Shown here piece by piece: positions 18,729 through 27,593 of a stretch of 54,197 nt of DNA. A program made the translations under genes and the position numbers. Below the pieces are notes generated by a model, which saw nothing but the letters and a program-made list of their open reading frames with translations, made no database searches and was not told the DNA's origin. Where the stretch lies: contig JAGAXP010000107.1 of the NCBI GenBank assembly GCA_017940955.1, positions 1 to 54,197 of the forward strand. The letters run 5' to 3'. This DNA comes from Oribacterium sp. Its GTDB lineage: Bacteria > Bacillota_A > Clostridia > Lachnospirales > Lachnospiraceae. Position 1 is the stretch's first letter; each line of letters opens with the position of its first letter.

Positions 18729-20046
18729 ATTTTTTTCGGAATGTACAGAACTTCATCAGTTTCTTCAGTTAAGCACACTGTTTATAAGCAGCTTCCTTCT
18801 CATGATAGTAATCTGGATCGATATCGCCGGAAAAGAACATATTTTACGTATTCTGACAGATACGGCAGTTCTTACAGCTGTCTATATACTGCTTGTCAAT
18901 CTCAATATCGTAAAAACGGGATATATGCCGAAGCATCCTTCGATGTCATATGATCTTTTTTCAGGGATGCCTATGGCAGCAGTATGGTGTATCGCAGGGG
19001 TTACACTTTTATGGTCTGTACTAAATCTCATCAGGAAATGGCAGAGCACTAAGCATATCCCGGGATATACCTCTATCATGGAGGCCATCAATACACTGCC
19101 GGATGCAATATGCTTTTTCACACCGGATGGACGCATAAAGCTCTGTAATCTCCAGATGTACAGACTGTACAGACTTCTTGAAGGGAGAGAACTTCAGTAC
19201 TATGATGAAGTTGAAAAGTCTTTAAGGTCCTGTGAAAGATATCTTAAGGATGATGAATATCAGGAGCAAATACTTTGCTTTCCTGATGGTTCTAAATGGA
19301 GTTATAGTGAATCTGCCGCTCTGTTTGGGGACAAAAGTTATCGAGAAATCGTTTTATCGGAAGTAACGGGGCTGTGCCATTATCATGAAGAATTGCAAAG
19401 CCAGTTGGAGGATCTGCATAAGATGTCACAGAATCTCAGATTCCTGTCGGAACAGGTTGGCATCATGACAAGGGAAAAAGAGATCCTCATGACGAAAACA
19501 AGACTTCATGATCAGATGGGTGAGGGACTCACTGCGGTTCGTCAGGCAATACTCAAAAATATGGATTTTGAAAATACAGAGGCTTCCCTCCGGCTGTTAA
19601 AGCGAGCTGTTCACTCGTTATATGCATATAACGAGAGTACTTATACAGACCGGAATAAAAGACCTGTACAGGAGGAAATGGAGGAGTTTCTGAGAGATGC
19701 TGCCACTATCGGTACAGAGGTGCTGATCGATGGGAAGGTTCCTGAAAATGAGGATATCCTAAGTATATTCCTTATCTCTGTCCGTGAAGCACTTACCAAC
19801 AGTGTACGTCACGCAGATGCCACCATACTGTCTGTCAAGATAAAAGACACGGCAGATCCTCAGTTCACAGAGATAGAGATCACAAACAATGGAAGAACCG
19901 TCAAAGGGCCGGTTCAGCCAAGGGGAGGTTTATCCAATGTTCGAAAGCATGTTGAAGCCGCCGGCGGACAGATGGAGATCCTATGGGAGCCTGACTTCAG
20001 ACTGAGGATACGTCTGCCGGTCAAAAGGGAAGAATCTGTATGCTGA
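18721..20046 (+). CDS. PAS-domain sensor histidine kinase (NarX/HisKA_3-like)
   Basis: 441 residues from ATG 18721 (ATG 18718 is also possible); the start overlaps the stop of the 7TM gene (ATGAGTAG), showing translational coupling. Three membrane segments (about 18-35, 44-62, 83-102), a PAS domain (115-218), a coiled coil (220-258), the H-box TRLHDQMGEGL with His263, and a HATPase_c domain: N-box REALTNSVRHAD (Asn360) and a G-box RGGLSNVRKHVEAAGG. It should autophosphorylate on His263 and pass phosphate to the regulator downstream. No periplasmic sensor loop of size is present, so the signal may come through the 7TM partner. Confidence 0.85.
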   Translation: MSRFFSECTELHQFLQLSTLFISSFLLMIVIWIDIAGKEHILRILTDTAVLTAVYILLVNLNIVKTGYMPKHPSMSYDLFSGMPMAAVWCIAGVTLLWSVLNLIRKWQSTKHIPGYTSIMEAINTLPDAICFFTPDGRIKLCNLQMYRLYRLLEGRELQYYDEVEKSLRSCERYLKDDEYQEQILCFPDGSKWSYSESAALFGDKSYREIVLSEVTGLCHYHEELQSQLEDLHKMSQNLRFLSEQVGIMTREKEILMTKTRLHDQMGEGLTAVRQAILKNMDFENTEASLRLLKRAVHSLYAYNESTYTDRNKRPVQEEMEEFLRDAATIGTEVLIDGKVPENEDILSIFLISVREALTNSVRHADATILSVKIKDTADPQFTEIEITNNGRTVKGPVQPRGGLSNVRKHVEAAGGQMEILWEPDFRLRIRLPVKREESVC

Positions 20047-20092
20047 TGAGCCACACCTCAAGCAGATGTTTATCAATGGGCAGGAAATGCTT

Positions 20093-20122
20093 TTGACAAG
20101 CCATATCATGATAATGTATAAG
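20093..20122 (+). promoter_or_regulatory. Possible promoter before the response regulator
   Basis: TTGACA (20093-20098), 18-bp spacer, TATAAG (20117-20122). It is in the 113-bp gap between kinase and regulator, so the regulator may also be expressed separately. Confidence 0.5.
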
Positions 20123-20159
20123 TATGAAAAGATATGGCAATGTTTAAGGATGGAAAAGT

Positions 20160-20789
20160 ATGATAAATGTTCTTATTGTGGAAGACCAACGCATGCCGCG
20201 TGAAAGCATGGAACATATGATCACAGAAAGCGGACGGTATGAGCTTGCAGGAAGCATCAGCAGTGCGGAGCTTGCCATAACAAAATGCCGACGCCAGCAT
20301 GTAGATCTCATCCTGATGGATGTATGTACATCGGGAAACAAAGACGGTATAGATGCGGCTGCTGAGATACATAGGGAATTTCCTGATACAAAAATCATAG
20401 TGATCACCTCCATGGCAGAGGTCAGCTTCCTTGACCGGGCAAGAAAAGCCGGAGCAGACAGCTTCTGGTATAAGGATTCGAGTCCTGAAACGCTTATGGA
20501 AGTGATAGATAAGACCATGTCCGGAGAACACCTTTATCCGGAAAAGACTCCTACCGTACAGATCGGTATGATAACAAGTGATGATCTCACACCTGCAGAG
20601 ATAGAAGTACTGCGTCTCGTATGCGAAGGTATGGAATATGGCGAAATCGCTGAAAAACTTCTCGTTTCCCGGAATACAGTTAAGTCTCATATTTCACATA
20701 TATTGCAGAAGACCGGCTATCCCAACAAGATCAGGCTTGCGATAGCTGTGACAAATAAAAAATTTATCATCCCAAACAAACGGGATTGA
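20160..20789 (+). CDS. NarL/LuxR-type response regulator
   Basis: 209 residues. Receiver domain (1-120): acidic pocket E8/D9, phospho-acceptor Asp54 in LILMDVCTSG, conserved Thr/Ser in VITSMAE and Lys in FWYKDSS. LuxR-type HTH (about 142-196): LTPAEIEVLRLVCEGMEYGE followed by IAEKLLVSRNTVKSHISHIL. Preceded by AAGGATGG at a good distance. It is the output of the two kinase-like genes upstream. Likely targets include the two lipoprotein genes that follow, but no operator could be recognised. Confidence 0.92.
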   Translation: MINVLIVEDQRMPRESMEHMITESGRYELAGSISSAELAITKCRRQHVDLILMDVCTSGNKDGIDAAAEIHREFPDTKIIVITSMAEVSFLDRARKAGADSFWYKDSSPETLMEVIDKTMSGEHLYPEKTPTVQIGMITSDDLTPAEIEVLRLVCEGMEYGEIAEKLLVSRNTVKSHISHILQKTGYPNKIRLAIAVTNKKFIIPNKRD

Positions 20790-20829
20790 AGAATTTAATT
20801 TCTTTTTCACCCTTATGGGTGACGCTGTT

Positions 20830-20877
20830 AAGCATTCGTTTTGCTAAGATTTACTTAGTAAAACGGGTGCTTTTGTT
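20830..20877 (+). terminator. Terminator after the response regulator
   Basis: AAGCATTCGTTTTGCTAAG (20830-20848) pairs with CTTAGTAAAACGGGTGCTT (20854-20872), with mismatches, followed by TTTTGTTTTATTTT. A smaller hairpin, CACCC/GGGTG, at 20809-20821 precedes it. Confidence 0.75.
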
Positions 20878-20913
20878 TTATTTTATGGTGAACACCAAGG
20901 AGGGAGGTTTTAT

Positions 20914-22617
20914 ATGAAAAAAAAATTAAGGAAGGGTTTACTTACGGCAGCTTTACTTACAGCATTTTTGACTCTGGCAGCCTGCGGCGGCTCCGATAGT
21001 AAGACAGCGGAGACTGCAAAAGCAGCGGAAACGACCAGGGCTCCCGTGGCTGCGAAGACTGTCGCAGCAACTCAGGCAAAGCCTGATGAGACAAAAGAAA
21101 CAAAGGAAGAAAAAAAATCAGGGGATGCCGGTAAGTATCTTATCTATGAGTATGAGTCCAACGGACACAAGGTGGATCACGGCATGCTTACGGAAGCCGG
21201 AATGGGAGATACATGGCTTGAACTCTATGAAGATGGAACGGGAAAGTTCAATCTGTTCAAAAGTATGCTGGATATCACATGGAAGCCGGGGGAGATCACT
21301 GTATACGGTACTTCAAAATATACCTATGAGCTTGACGGAGATACCCTGAATCTCGATATGCAGGGGGTTTACTACACTATGAAGAGAGACGGAAGTGCTC
21401 CTGTTGAAAGCGCTGCAGGAAACACAGGAAGCAGCTCTTCCAAGTCAGGTGATGCTTCCGGAACCTACTATCTCAGCATGCTGGGTGATATGTCTATCCG
21501 GGAATTTGCCGAGATGACAGGTACGACAGCAGATAAGGCTTCTGAAATGATCATGATAGAGCTTTCGGAGGATGGCAGTATGGATTTCATCGAGGACGGA
21601 GAGGCTGAGCATGGCACATACACTATCGATGATGATGTGATCACCCTGGATGCATCCGGAGAGAAGATGACCGGAACCATAAAGGGAGACAGCCTTACCT
21701 TTGATCTCGAAGGTGAAAAGATGGTTCTCACAAAAACAAAGCCAAGCTCCGGCGAAGGCTCTGAGACTGACAGGGATGCAGAGACCAAGGCAGAAGCAAA
21801 TGCTGAAAATGCGGGCGCTTCCGGCGGAGACGGTATCGTCCGGAGTGAGGAGGAGCTGCAGAAGGACTATGTCTGGATGAACAAGGTAGCCAAGGATATC
21901 TTCCATACTACCTATGAGGATCTGGTAGCTCAGTTCGGTGTTGAAGGAAAGTTTGACAAGGAAGAGTATTCCGAGCATATGAAGGTAAACAAACGCTACT
22001 ACTTCTGGATATCTCCTGAAGATGAGAATCACTTCATTTATGTCAACTTTGAGGAGGATGATCCTGACAATGCACCCGGAGTATACACAGTCAGCGGTTT
22101 CAACTCAAGCGGCTTCAGCGCATCAGAGGCTGAAAGCAGGTATCTTGAGGAGGTTCAGGCGGCAGCCAATGAAGCCGACAAGGTAGCTGCAGCAAACATG
22201 AAGATGAAAGACTTCTCTGTAGATATTCACCCGTTTGCACACGACGAAGACACGATAACCGTCAGTATGCAGATTCCGGAAAGCGGATGGTCATATGATG
22301 AAAACAAGGATCATCTTGTAGAAAATGAAGATCCCAATACCTTTGGCGCAGGCTTCATACAGTTCAAGGTGGATCCGGAACTCTCAAAGTTTGATTTCTA
22401 CAAGGATAAGTTTGAAAACTATAAGGATATCGATGAAAGAGAGATAGGAGGCATCAAATTTGCCGGACGAACCTACAAGAATATCGGATATGAGTGGACC
22501 GAGTATATCGCTCAGATAGATGATTCTCACGCTGTATCCATAGGTATAGTTCGCATAGATACAAGCGAAGGAAGCATGGGTGACAGGATACTCGGATCCA
22601 TCAGGTTCAAATCATAA
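20914..22617 (+). CDS. Large lipoprotein of unknown function
   Basis: 567 residues. Lipoprotein signal with lipobox LAAC (Cys24), then an Ala/Thr/Lys/Glu-rich linker to about residue 70. Two beta-rich modules of lipocalin-like alternating pattern follow (about 73-150 and 180-275; e.g. EHGTYTIDDDVITLDASGEK), each of the kind that compares added text with a default value in clostridial surface proteins. A Glu-rich linker precedes a C-terminal domain (about 308-567) of mixed structure. AGGGAGG lies before the ATG. It forms a two-gene unit with the next lipoprotein (12-bp gap). Function unknown. Confidence 0.8.
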   Translation: MKKKLRKGLLTAALLTAFLTLAACGGSDSKTAETAKAAETTRAPVAAKTVAATQAKPDETKETKEEKKSGDAGKYLIYEYESNGHKVDHGMLTEAGMGDTWLELYEDGTGKFNLFKSMLDITWKPGEITVYGTSKYTYELDGDTLNLDMQGVYYTMKRDGSAPVESAAGNTGSSSSKSGDASGTYYLSMLGDMSIREFAEMTGTTADKASEMIMIELSEDGSMDFIEDGEAEHGTYTIDDDVITLDASGEKMTGTIKGDSLTFDLEGEKMVLTKTKPSSGEGSETDRDAETKAEANAENAGASGGDGIVRSEEELQKDYVWMNKVAKDIFHTTYEDLVAQFGVEGKFDKEEYSEHMKVNKRYYFWISPEDENHFIYVNFEEDDPDNAPGVYTVSGFNSSGFSASEAESRYLEEVQAAANEADKVAAANMKMKDFSVDIHPFAHDEDTITVSMQIPESGWSYDENKDHLVENEDPNTFGAGFIQFKVDPELSKFDFYKDKFENYKDIDEREIGGIKFAGRTYKNIGYEWTEYIAQIDDSHAVSIGIVRIDTSEGSMGDRILGSIRFKS

Positions 22618-22629
22618 GGAGGATAATGT

Positions 22630-25287
22630 ATGAAAAAACACACACTGATCTTGATCATCGGTGCGGCAGCGGTCCTGGGACTTACTGCATGTAACAGCAG
22701 CAGTAAGAAAACGGATCAAACCACTGCGGCTCCGACAGAGACTGAAGCTCCGTTTGTGGAGGAGGAGCCTGCAAAAAATGAGCTTGATACGTCATCACCC
22801 ATTCCGGGTATCAACAAGGATTATGACCTTACAGAACAGGTCTTTGAAGATGAAAATCTCATACTCCGGCTGCCGGAGGGTGTCAAGGCTGTCAATGAAG
22901 GCAGAGGGGATAATATTGGACATATCACCGTTACTGACGAGGAGAACGGTTGGAAGCTTATGTTCCGCCCGAATAATTTTTCGATCAACAATACAGTACA
23001 TAATGTAAGCTCATCAGTTAACTATGCCGGTAATCTCATAAAAACCGACTGGTCTCAGGATGTGTCGGGTACTCTTGCAGGTTTCCCTGTACGTGTCTGG
23101 GCCAACAATATACGGAAGGGCTGGCTCCATCCAACCAATGAAAATGATGCCCCGGGTGTAGACATCATCATGGATTATGGAGAGACTCTTGTAGGAGAGT
23201 GGCTGGGGATGCACATCCGCCTGGAGGCGCTTGATCCTAAGGATGATACAAACATCTACCACTACCTTTACAACAGTAAGCTCCGTGCTGTACTGAACAG
23301 CTTTGAATGCATAAAGACACCGGATGGAAATGAGTACACCGTTAATGGTATCACCGCAACCTTCCCGGCCCGCTGGCCTGTAAAGACAGGTGAGAACTCC
23401 ATGGTGGCAAATCTTCATTCCAATGCTCTCACAGGCGGAATCACCATGTCAACACAGTACAATCCTGATCCTCAGCATCATGCAGATATGTATGAAGGGG
23501 AGCAGTTCACCCGTACCTACGGAAGCAATGACTGGATAGGGGTTATCGCAAAGCATATCTTTGAGAAGGAAGGAAATGAGGAACCGACCATACTGTACTC
23601 TATGTACCTTTTCTCAGAGTTCAATGACAAGATGAGTGCCGATGTACATGTTTCAAACAACAGCTTCTCACCTGATGATTTCAAGGCATTCCTTGATAAT
23701 GAGCAGTTTGTGGATCTGATGAACTCTGTAAAGCTTGACCCCGACGGATGGCATCAGCCGGGTACAGCTCAAGTAAACGGTCTTCTGTCTGACGGCGGCA
23801 GGATCATGTCCTATTCCGGTTCGGATGAAGAGGTGAGCATTCCGGAGGTCATCGGAGACTACAACACGGTTTATATCGGACCCAATGCATTTAAGGACAA
23901 TACTTCTGTAAAAAAGGTTGTGATACCTGAAGGCGTAACTGAAATTCAGGCCAATGCTTTTTCAGGATGTACAAACCTTGAAACTGTTGTACTTCCTGAA
24001 ACCATGAACTTTATTTATCAGAATGCATTCCGTGACTGTCCTAAACTTAAGGATGTAGTATTACCTGAAAGTGTTTCCTATGTAGGCTTTGCAGCTTATC
24101 AGGGTTCCGGCACAGGAAGCTTCAAGGGAAGCTCAGCAGAGTATGATTCACATGCATTTGACGAAAGCGGATTTGAGAAGATCAGCTTTGCAGCAGGCTC
24201 AACACTTTCAGCGGATTACATTTTTGACGGTGCACAGCTTTCTGAGATAGAGTTTCCGTCAGATCTCAAGGAGCTCGGCAAGGGTGCCTTTGTTAACTGT
24301 CACAATCTCCAGAGGATAGAACTTCCTGAGACAGTGACAAAAATCGGAGAGAGTGCATTTGCCTCCATGTTCGGACTTCCGTATGTGAGTCTTCCGGAGG
24401 GTCTTACAGAGATCCCTGATAATTGCTTCAACTCTACTACACTGGATACTCTGGTGATCCCATCAACAGTTACAAGGATCGGTGATAGTGCCACCTATGG
24501 TGCGGCATGCATCATGATACTTTGTCCCGAGGCAGAGATAGGACAGAGAGCTATAAAGGCAGACTACGTATATCTGAAGGATGCCTATAAGCATGTATTC
24601 TCAGATCATCAGGAGCTTGAAGGCAGTTGTCTCTATCTGGATGGTGTCTATGATGCTGCTTCTCAGCTTCAGGGCAGCTTCTATGATGCAACAAGCTTTG
24701 GTTATCAGGTTTATCTTCCGTCTGATGCAACTGCGGAGGAGTCCGATGCACTTGATCAGTTCCTGCTTTCCATCGGATATAGAGATATCGCATGGATAGG
24801 TTCATCAAGAGAGTTCATCCCTGACGGCACCTATGATTTTGACTGCGACAGTAAGGGCAAGATCACAGGATATCACGGAGACAGTGATAAGCTTGGCATA
24901 CCTCACTTTCATCTCTACAGAGACGGTGACTGGTGGCTGACAGGTAATGTATATGGAATCGTGGATGAAGCCTTCAAGGATTCTGCATTTACATCAGCTT
25001 ACTTCCGCGGTCAGTGCGGTGACGGTATAGGATCAAGGATACTTACGGGCAATACTGCTCTTAAGGATATCTGGTTCAATACTTTAGTACTGTTTGAGAT
25101 AGATACAGCCAATGAAACCAGCGGAATTGCGTACTATCAGCCTGATACCTTTGCAGGTATCCCTGAGGATGTGACCGTACATCTGCCGGATTCTATCCCT
25201 GAGGATCAGCGTTCAGTCCTGGAGGACAGCCTGCGTGCACATGGTATTCCATCCGGAGCATCATTTACATATTACAGTCTGAGATGA
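22630..25287 (+). CDS. BspA-type leucine-rich repeat lipoprotein
   Basis: 885 residues. Lipoprotein signal ending LTAC (Cys21) and a Thr/Glu-rich linker. Residues about 60-380 form two beta-rich modules (one begins NLILRLPEGVKAV). From about 415 to 640 there are LRR_5 (BspA-type) repeats: IGPNAFKDNTSVKKVVIPEG, then ANAFSGCTNLETVVLPET, NAFRDCPKLKDVVLPESV, and others. The last 240 residues contain further partial repeats. These repeats usually mediate protein or host-surface binding. It is transcribed 12 bp after the other lipoprotein, with AGGAGG before its ATG. Confidence 0.88.
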   Translation: MKKHTLILIIGAAAVLGLTACNSSSKKTDQTTAAPTETEAPFVEEEPAKNELDTSSPIPGINKDYDLTEQVFEDENLILRLPEGVKAVNEGRGDNIGHITVTDEENGWKLMFRPNNFSINNTVHNVSSSVNYAGNLIKTDWSQDVSGTLAGFPVRVWANNIRKGWLHPTNENDAPGVDIIMDYGETLVGEWLGMHIRLEALDPKDDTNIYHYLYNSKLRAVLNSFECIKTPDGNEYTVNGITATFPARWPVKTGENSMVANLHSNALTGGITMSTQYNPDPQHHADMYEGEQFTRTYGSNDWIGVIAKHIFEKEGNEEPTILYSMYLFSEFNDKMSADVHVSNNSFSPDDFKAFLDNEQFVDLMNSVKLDPDGWHQPGTAQVNGLLSDGGRIMSYSGSDEEVSIPEVIGDYNTVYIGPNAFKDNTSVKKVVIPEGVTEIQANAFSGCTNLETVVLPETMNFIYQNAFRDCPKLKDVVLPESVSYVGFAAYQGSGTGSFKGSSAEYDSHAFDESGFEKISFAAGSTLSADYIFDGAQLSEIEFPSDLKELGKGAFVNCHNLQRIELPETVTKIGESAFASMFGLPYVSLPEGLTEIPDNCFNSTTLDTLVIPSTVTRIGDSATYGAACIMILCPEAEIGQRAIKADYVYLKDAYKHVFSDHQELEGSCLYLDGVYDAASQLQGSFYDATSFGYQVYLPSDATAEESDALDQFLLSIGYRDIAWIGSSREFIPDGTYDFDCDSKGKITGYHGDSDKLGIPHFHLYRDGDWWLTGNVYGIVDEAFKDSAFTSAYFRGQCGDGIGSRILTGNTALKDIWFNTLVLFEIDTANETSGIAYYQPDTFAGIPEDVTVHLPDSIPEDQRSVLEDSLRAHGIPSGASFTYYSLR

Positions 25288-25369
25288 TGTGTGAAGACTC
25301 TGTGTTCACAATGATTCTTTAGTAGTGAAATTTATATATCACAGTCTGATATAAACAGTCAGTGGTCAT

Positions 25370-25417
25370 ACTCCCTTTCGGGCGGCTTAATGTCTGATAC
25401 CCGGAAGGGAGTTTTTT
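25370..25417 (+). terminator. Terminator after the lipoprotein pair
   Basis: ACTCCCTTTCGGG (25370-25382) pairs with CCCGGAAGGGAGT (25400-25412), one mismatch region, then TTTTTT. Confidence 0.85.
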
Positions 25418-25466
25418 ATGGAAAGGTTGCAACGGTAAAGTTGGTCAAAATAAGCAGGGCACTGAG

Positions 25467-26468
25467 ATGGAAGCCTGTTTTGTATTTCTAAAAAATAAAG
25501 TATATACTCGCTTTTTTAAAAAATTCCGCTACAATATAGCAATGAGTGTTTTTCAAAGTATTAAAAATGAGTTCAGGATTCCGGGGGCATTTGAGAACTG
25601 GAGTTTTTACAGGAAGAGTCTTACGGAGATAGTTCTCTGCGTAGAAAAAAATCCGGAAGAAGGAAATCAAAAAGGAAACGATCCTGACAATAAGCGTTCC
25701 GGCAGTATCGCGATTCTCGGAGCCGGGCCTTGCAATGATATAGATCTGGGAAGAATAAGCCGGAGCTTTAAAAGCATTGATCTATTTGATGTGGATGGTG
25801 ATGGACTCGGGATAGCTGTAAGAAGATACGGACTTGAGCGTACATCTGGAGTTGATCTAAAAGCCGTGAGCCTGACGGGTATTACAGAGGAAGCAACAGA
25901 AAGCTTTTTTAACAGGCTTTATATGTACCTGGTTGAAAATGGCAGGACGGTTACGGAAGAAGATTTCATTAACAGATCCATATCTGAGCTTAGGCTGTTG
26001 GAACAGAAGCTATACAAAAGTGTAAATGATTTTTCTGAAATTCTCCCAAAAGGGAAGTATGATCTTATAGTTGCGGCGGGACTTCACAGTCAGCTTTGGA
26101 GTATACTGTCCTACAGCTGGCATGTTCTTGCGGGTAATGTTTCCGAGCAGATACTTGGCGGCAGACCCATAGATCCTGAACCTTTTCACGATCATATTAA
26201 AGAACTGGATGATGCTTTCGTGCCGGTTCTTAATGAAGCTATATTGGAATCTGCAAAACAGCGGGTGGTTCTCGCTTCGGAGTATGATCCTCAAAATCCG
26301 GTTGAAGGTGCCTGGCAATGTATAAAGGATGTACGTGAGAGGTATACTTCAGAAAGCATTGAACTCCGGGAAACTACTCTCAGGTGGCCGTTCTTTCCGG
26401 AACAGAAGAAGGAATACATCATGCTGGTCCAGGACATAACAAAGATTATTGACAGGAGTGCGATTTGA
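25467..26468 (+). CDS. Putative SAM-dependent methyltransferase-like protein
   Basis: 333 residues from ATG 25467; an internal ATG at 25542 (MSVFQSIKNEF) is an alternative, as neither has a strong RBS. Residues about 78-105 read SIAILGAGPCNDIDL then IDLFDVDGDGL, which fits the glycine-rich loop and acidic strand 2 end of a class I Rossmann methyltransferase. Later KYDLIVAAGLHSQLW fits strand 4. No substrate-specific motif was recognised. It ends 83 bp before the NusG-II-domain gene. Confidence 0.6.
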   Translation: MEACFVFLKNKVYTRFFKKFRYNIAMSVFQSIKNEFRIPGAFENWSFYRKSLTEIVLCVEKNPEEGNQKGNDPDNKRSGSIAILGAGPCNDIDLGRISRSFKSIDLFDVDGDGLGIAVRRYGLERTSGVDLKAVSLTGITEEATESFFNRLYMYLVENGRTVTEEDFINRSISELRLLEQKLYKSVNDFSEILPKGKYDLIVAAGLHSQLWSILSYSWHVLAGNVSEQILGGRPIDPEPFHDHIKELDDAFVPVLNEAILESAKQRVVLASEYDPQNPVEGAWQCIKDVRERYTSESIELRETTLRWPFFPEQKKEYIMLVQDITKIIDRSAI

Positions 26469-26550
26469 AAGTAAACTTTCAAACTTAGTTGGTGTATCGG
26501 ATTCCGGCTTAGACAGATTCGGTTTATGCCTGCTCCCGGAGGATAAATAT

Positions 26551-26958
26551 ATGAATAAGAGAAATATTATTTTACTTGGTATAATTGCGGCTGTCATTGC
26601 GATAGGCTTTGGTGCGATGGCATATATTCATTACAACTCAAAGCCTAAGTATGAGGTTGTAGTGCAGTACGTGGACAGAGAAATCTTCAGGGCACCGCTT
26701 AACAAGGATGCTCTTTATATGATAAAGGACGGAGAGGTTTCTGAGGTTCCTGCGGATACAACATTGGCATCAATGGGAGATGAGGGACTTGAGACAAAAC
26801 ATCATATCAATTTGATGCAGGTTAAGGACGATTCTGTTCAGGTTATAGAGTCAAACTGCGAGAATCAGGTGTGTATCGCCATCGGTACCCTGACCAGCGA
26901 TACATATGATTTCCCCATCACCTGTCTACCTCACGGACTTATCATAACGATTCAGTAA
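26551..26958 (+). CDS. NusG domain II-containing membrane-anchored protein
   Basis: 135 residues from ATG 26551, which has GGAGG 8 bp upstream. One N-terminal membrane helix (IILLGIIAAVIAIGFGAMAY) leads to an extracytoplasmic domain ending with VIESNCENQVCIAIGTL and ITCLPHGLIITIQ, the pattern of the NusG_II (DUF1312) family, including the C-x4-C and the CLPH motif. Members often sit beside genes for FMN or redox lipoproteins, but none is adjacent here. Role unknown. Confidence 0.85.
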   Translation: MNKRNIILLGIIAAVIAIGFGAMAYIHYNSKPKYEVVVQYVDREIFRAPLNKDALYMIKDGEVSEVPADTTLASMGDEGLETKHHINLMQVKDDSVQVIESNCENQVCIAIGTLTSDTYDFPITCLPHGLIITIQ

Positions 26959-27081
26959 GCTGCAAAACACATAATGATATTTTTGCCCGGGTTATCTGCG
27001 GGGATAAGTGTCAATGATGGGTCATTTTGCCTAATTTAAGCCCTTATATTTGTCACAATGTTATAGAATTACACTTTCCTA

Positions 27082-27110
27082 TTGACGAGAGAAAACTATG
27101 GCGGTAATAT
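27082..27110 (+). promoter_or_regulatory. Promoter of the sucrose/fructoside locus
   Basis: TTGACG (27082-27087), 17-bp spacer, TAATAT (27105-27110). Immediately followed by two operator-like palindromes. Confidence 0.65.
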
Positions 27111-27123
27111 GCAGTCAAGAGGA

Positions 27124-27173
27124 GTGGAAAGGTTTCCACATTATTTTTTGGATGAGAGTGGAAACCTTTCCAT
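27124..27173. promoter_or_regulatory. Two LacI-type operators in opposite orientation
   Basis: GTGGAAAGGTTTCCAC (27124-27139) and GTGGAAACCTTTCCAT (27158-27173). Each is a near-perfect palindrome; the second is the reverse complement of the first at 15 of 16 positions. Centres are 34 bp apart. They lie just downstream of the promoter, the expected place for repression by the LacI protein encoded 420 bp further on. Confidence 0.65.
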
Positions 27174-27207
27174 AAAAGCCGAAAATCATTACATTTTCAA
27201 AAAACGG

Positions 27208-27496
27208 AGGATAAAAAATTACTTAAAGCTGCTTACAGACGAGAATTTCTATACAGCCCTTAAAAATACCATAAAATACGTTCTCATGATAACCATAATC
27301 CAGGCAATGAAGCTCTTTACCCAGTCATATATCATGACCAAGGGCGGCCCTCAGAACAAGACAAAGACCATGGTTTACTACATCTACGAACAGGGCTTTC
27401 AGAAATTTCGGTTACGCCTGCTGTATCGCGGTCATATTCTTTTTCATAGTTGTATTTCTGTCACTGGTAGTTAAAAAGCTGACAAGAACCAAGTAA
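27208..27496 (+). pseudogene. Decayed sugar ABC transporter permease (MalF/UgpA type)
   Basis: The first frame reads KNYLKLLTDENFYTALKNTI, an N-terminal permease segment, and then jumps directly to QSYIMTKGGPQNKTKTMVYY, a C-terminal segment, so about 130 residues are missing. A frameshift near 27408 follows: the other frame continues FGYACCIAVIFFFIVVFL and ends KKLTRTK with TAA at 27494-27496. Both parts are clear MalF/UgpA-family sequence. Non-functional. Confidence 0.85.
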
Positions 27497-27506
27497 GGAG
27501 TTAAAG

Positions 27507-27593
27507 ATGAAAAGTCAAAAGAACAACAGAATGCTGGCACGCTTCATGTTTTATGCCGGAAATGCTCTGAAATGTTTTATGGAGTCAGTTTAA
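27507..27593 (+). pseudogene. N-terminal remnant of a second sugar ABC permease (MalG/UgpE type)
   Basis: AGGAG precedes ATG 27507. The 28-residue ORF begins MKSQKNNRMLARFMFYAGNA, like the cytoplasmic start and first helix of a second permease, but stops at 27593, overlapping the ATG of the LacI gene. The rest of the gene is absent. Confidence 0.6.

Noticed and set aside
27082..27474. A functional 130-residue membrane protein
   Set aside because: Its TTG start is the promoter -35 box, it runs through two operators, and the recognisable part is a deleted and frameshifted permease.
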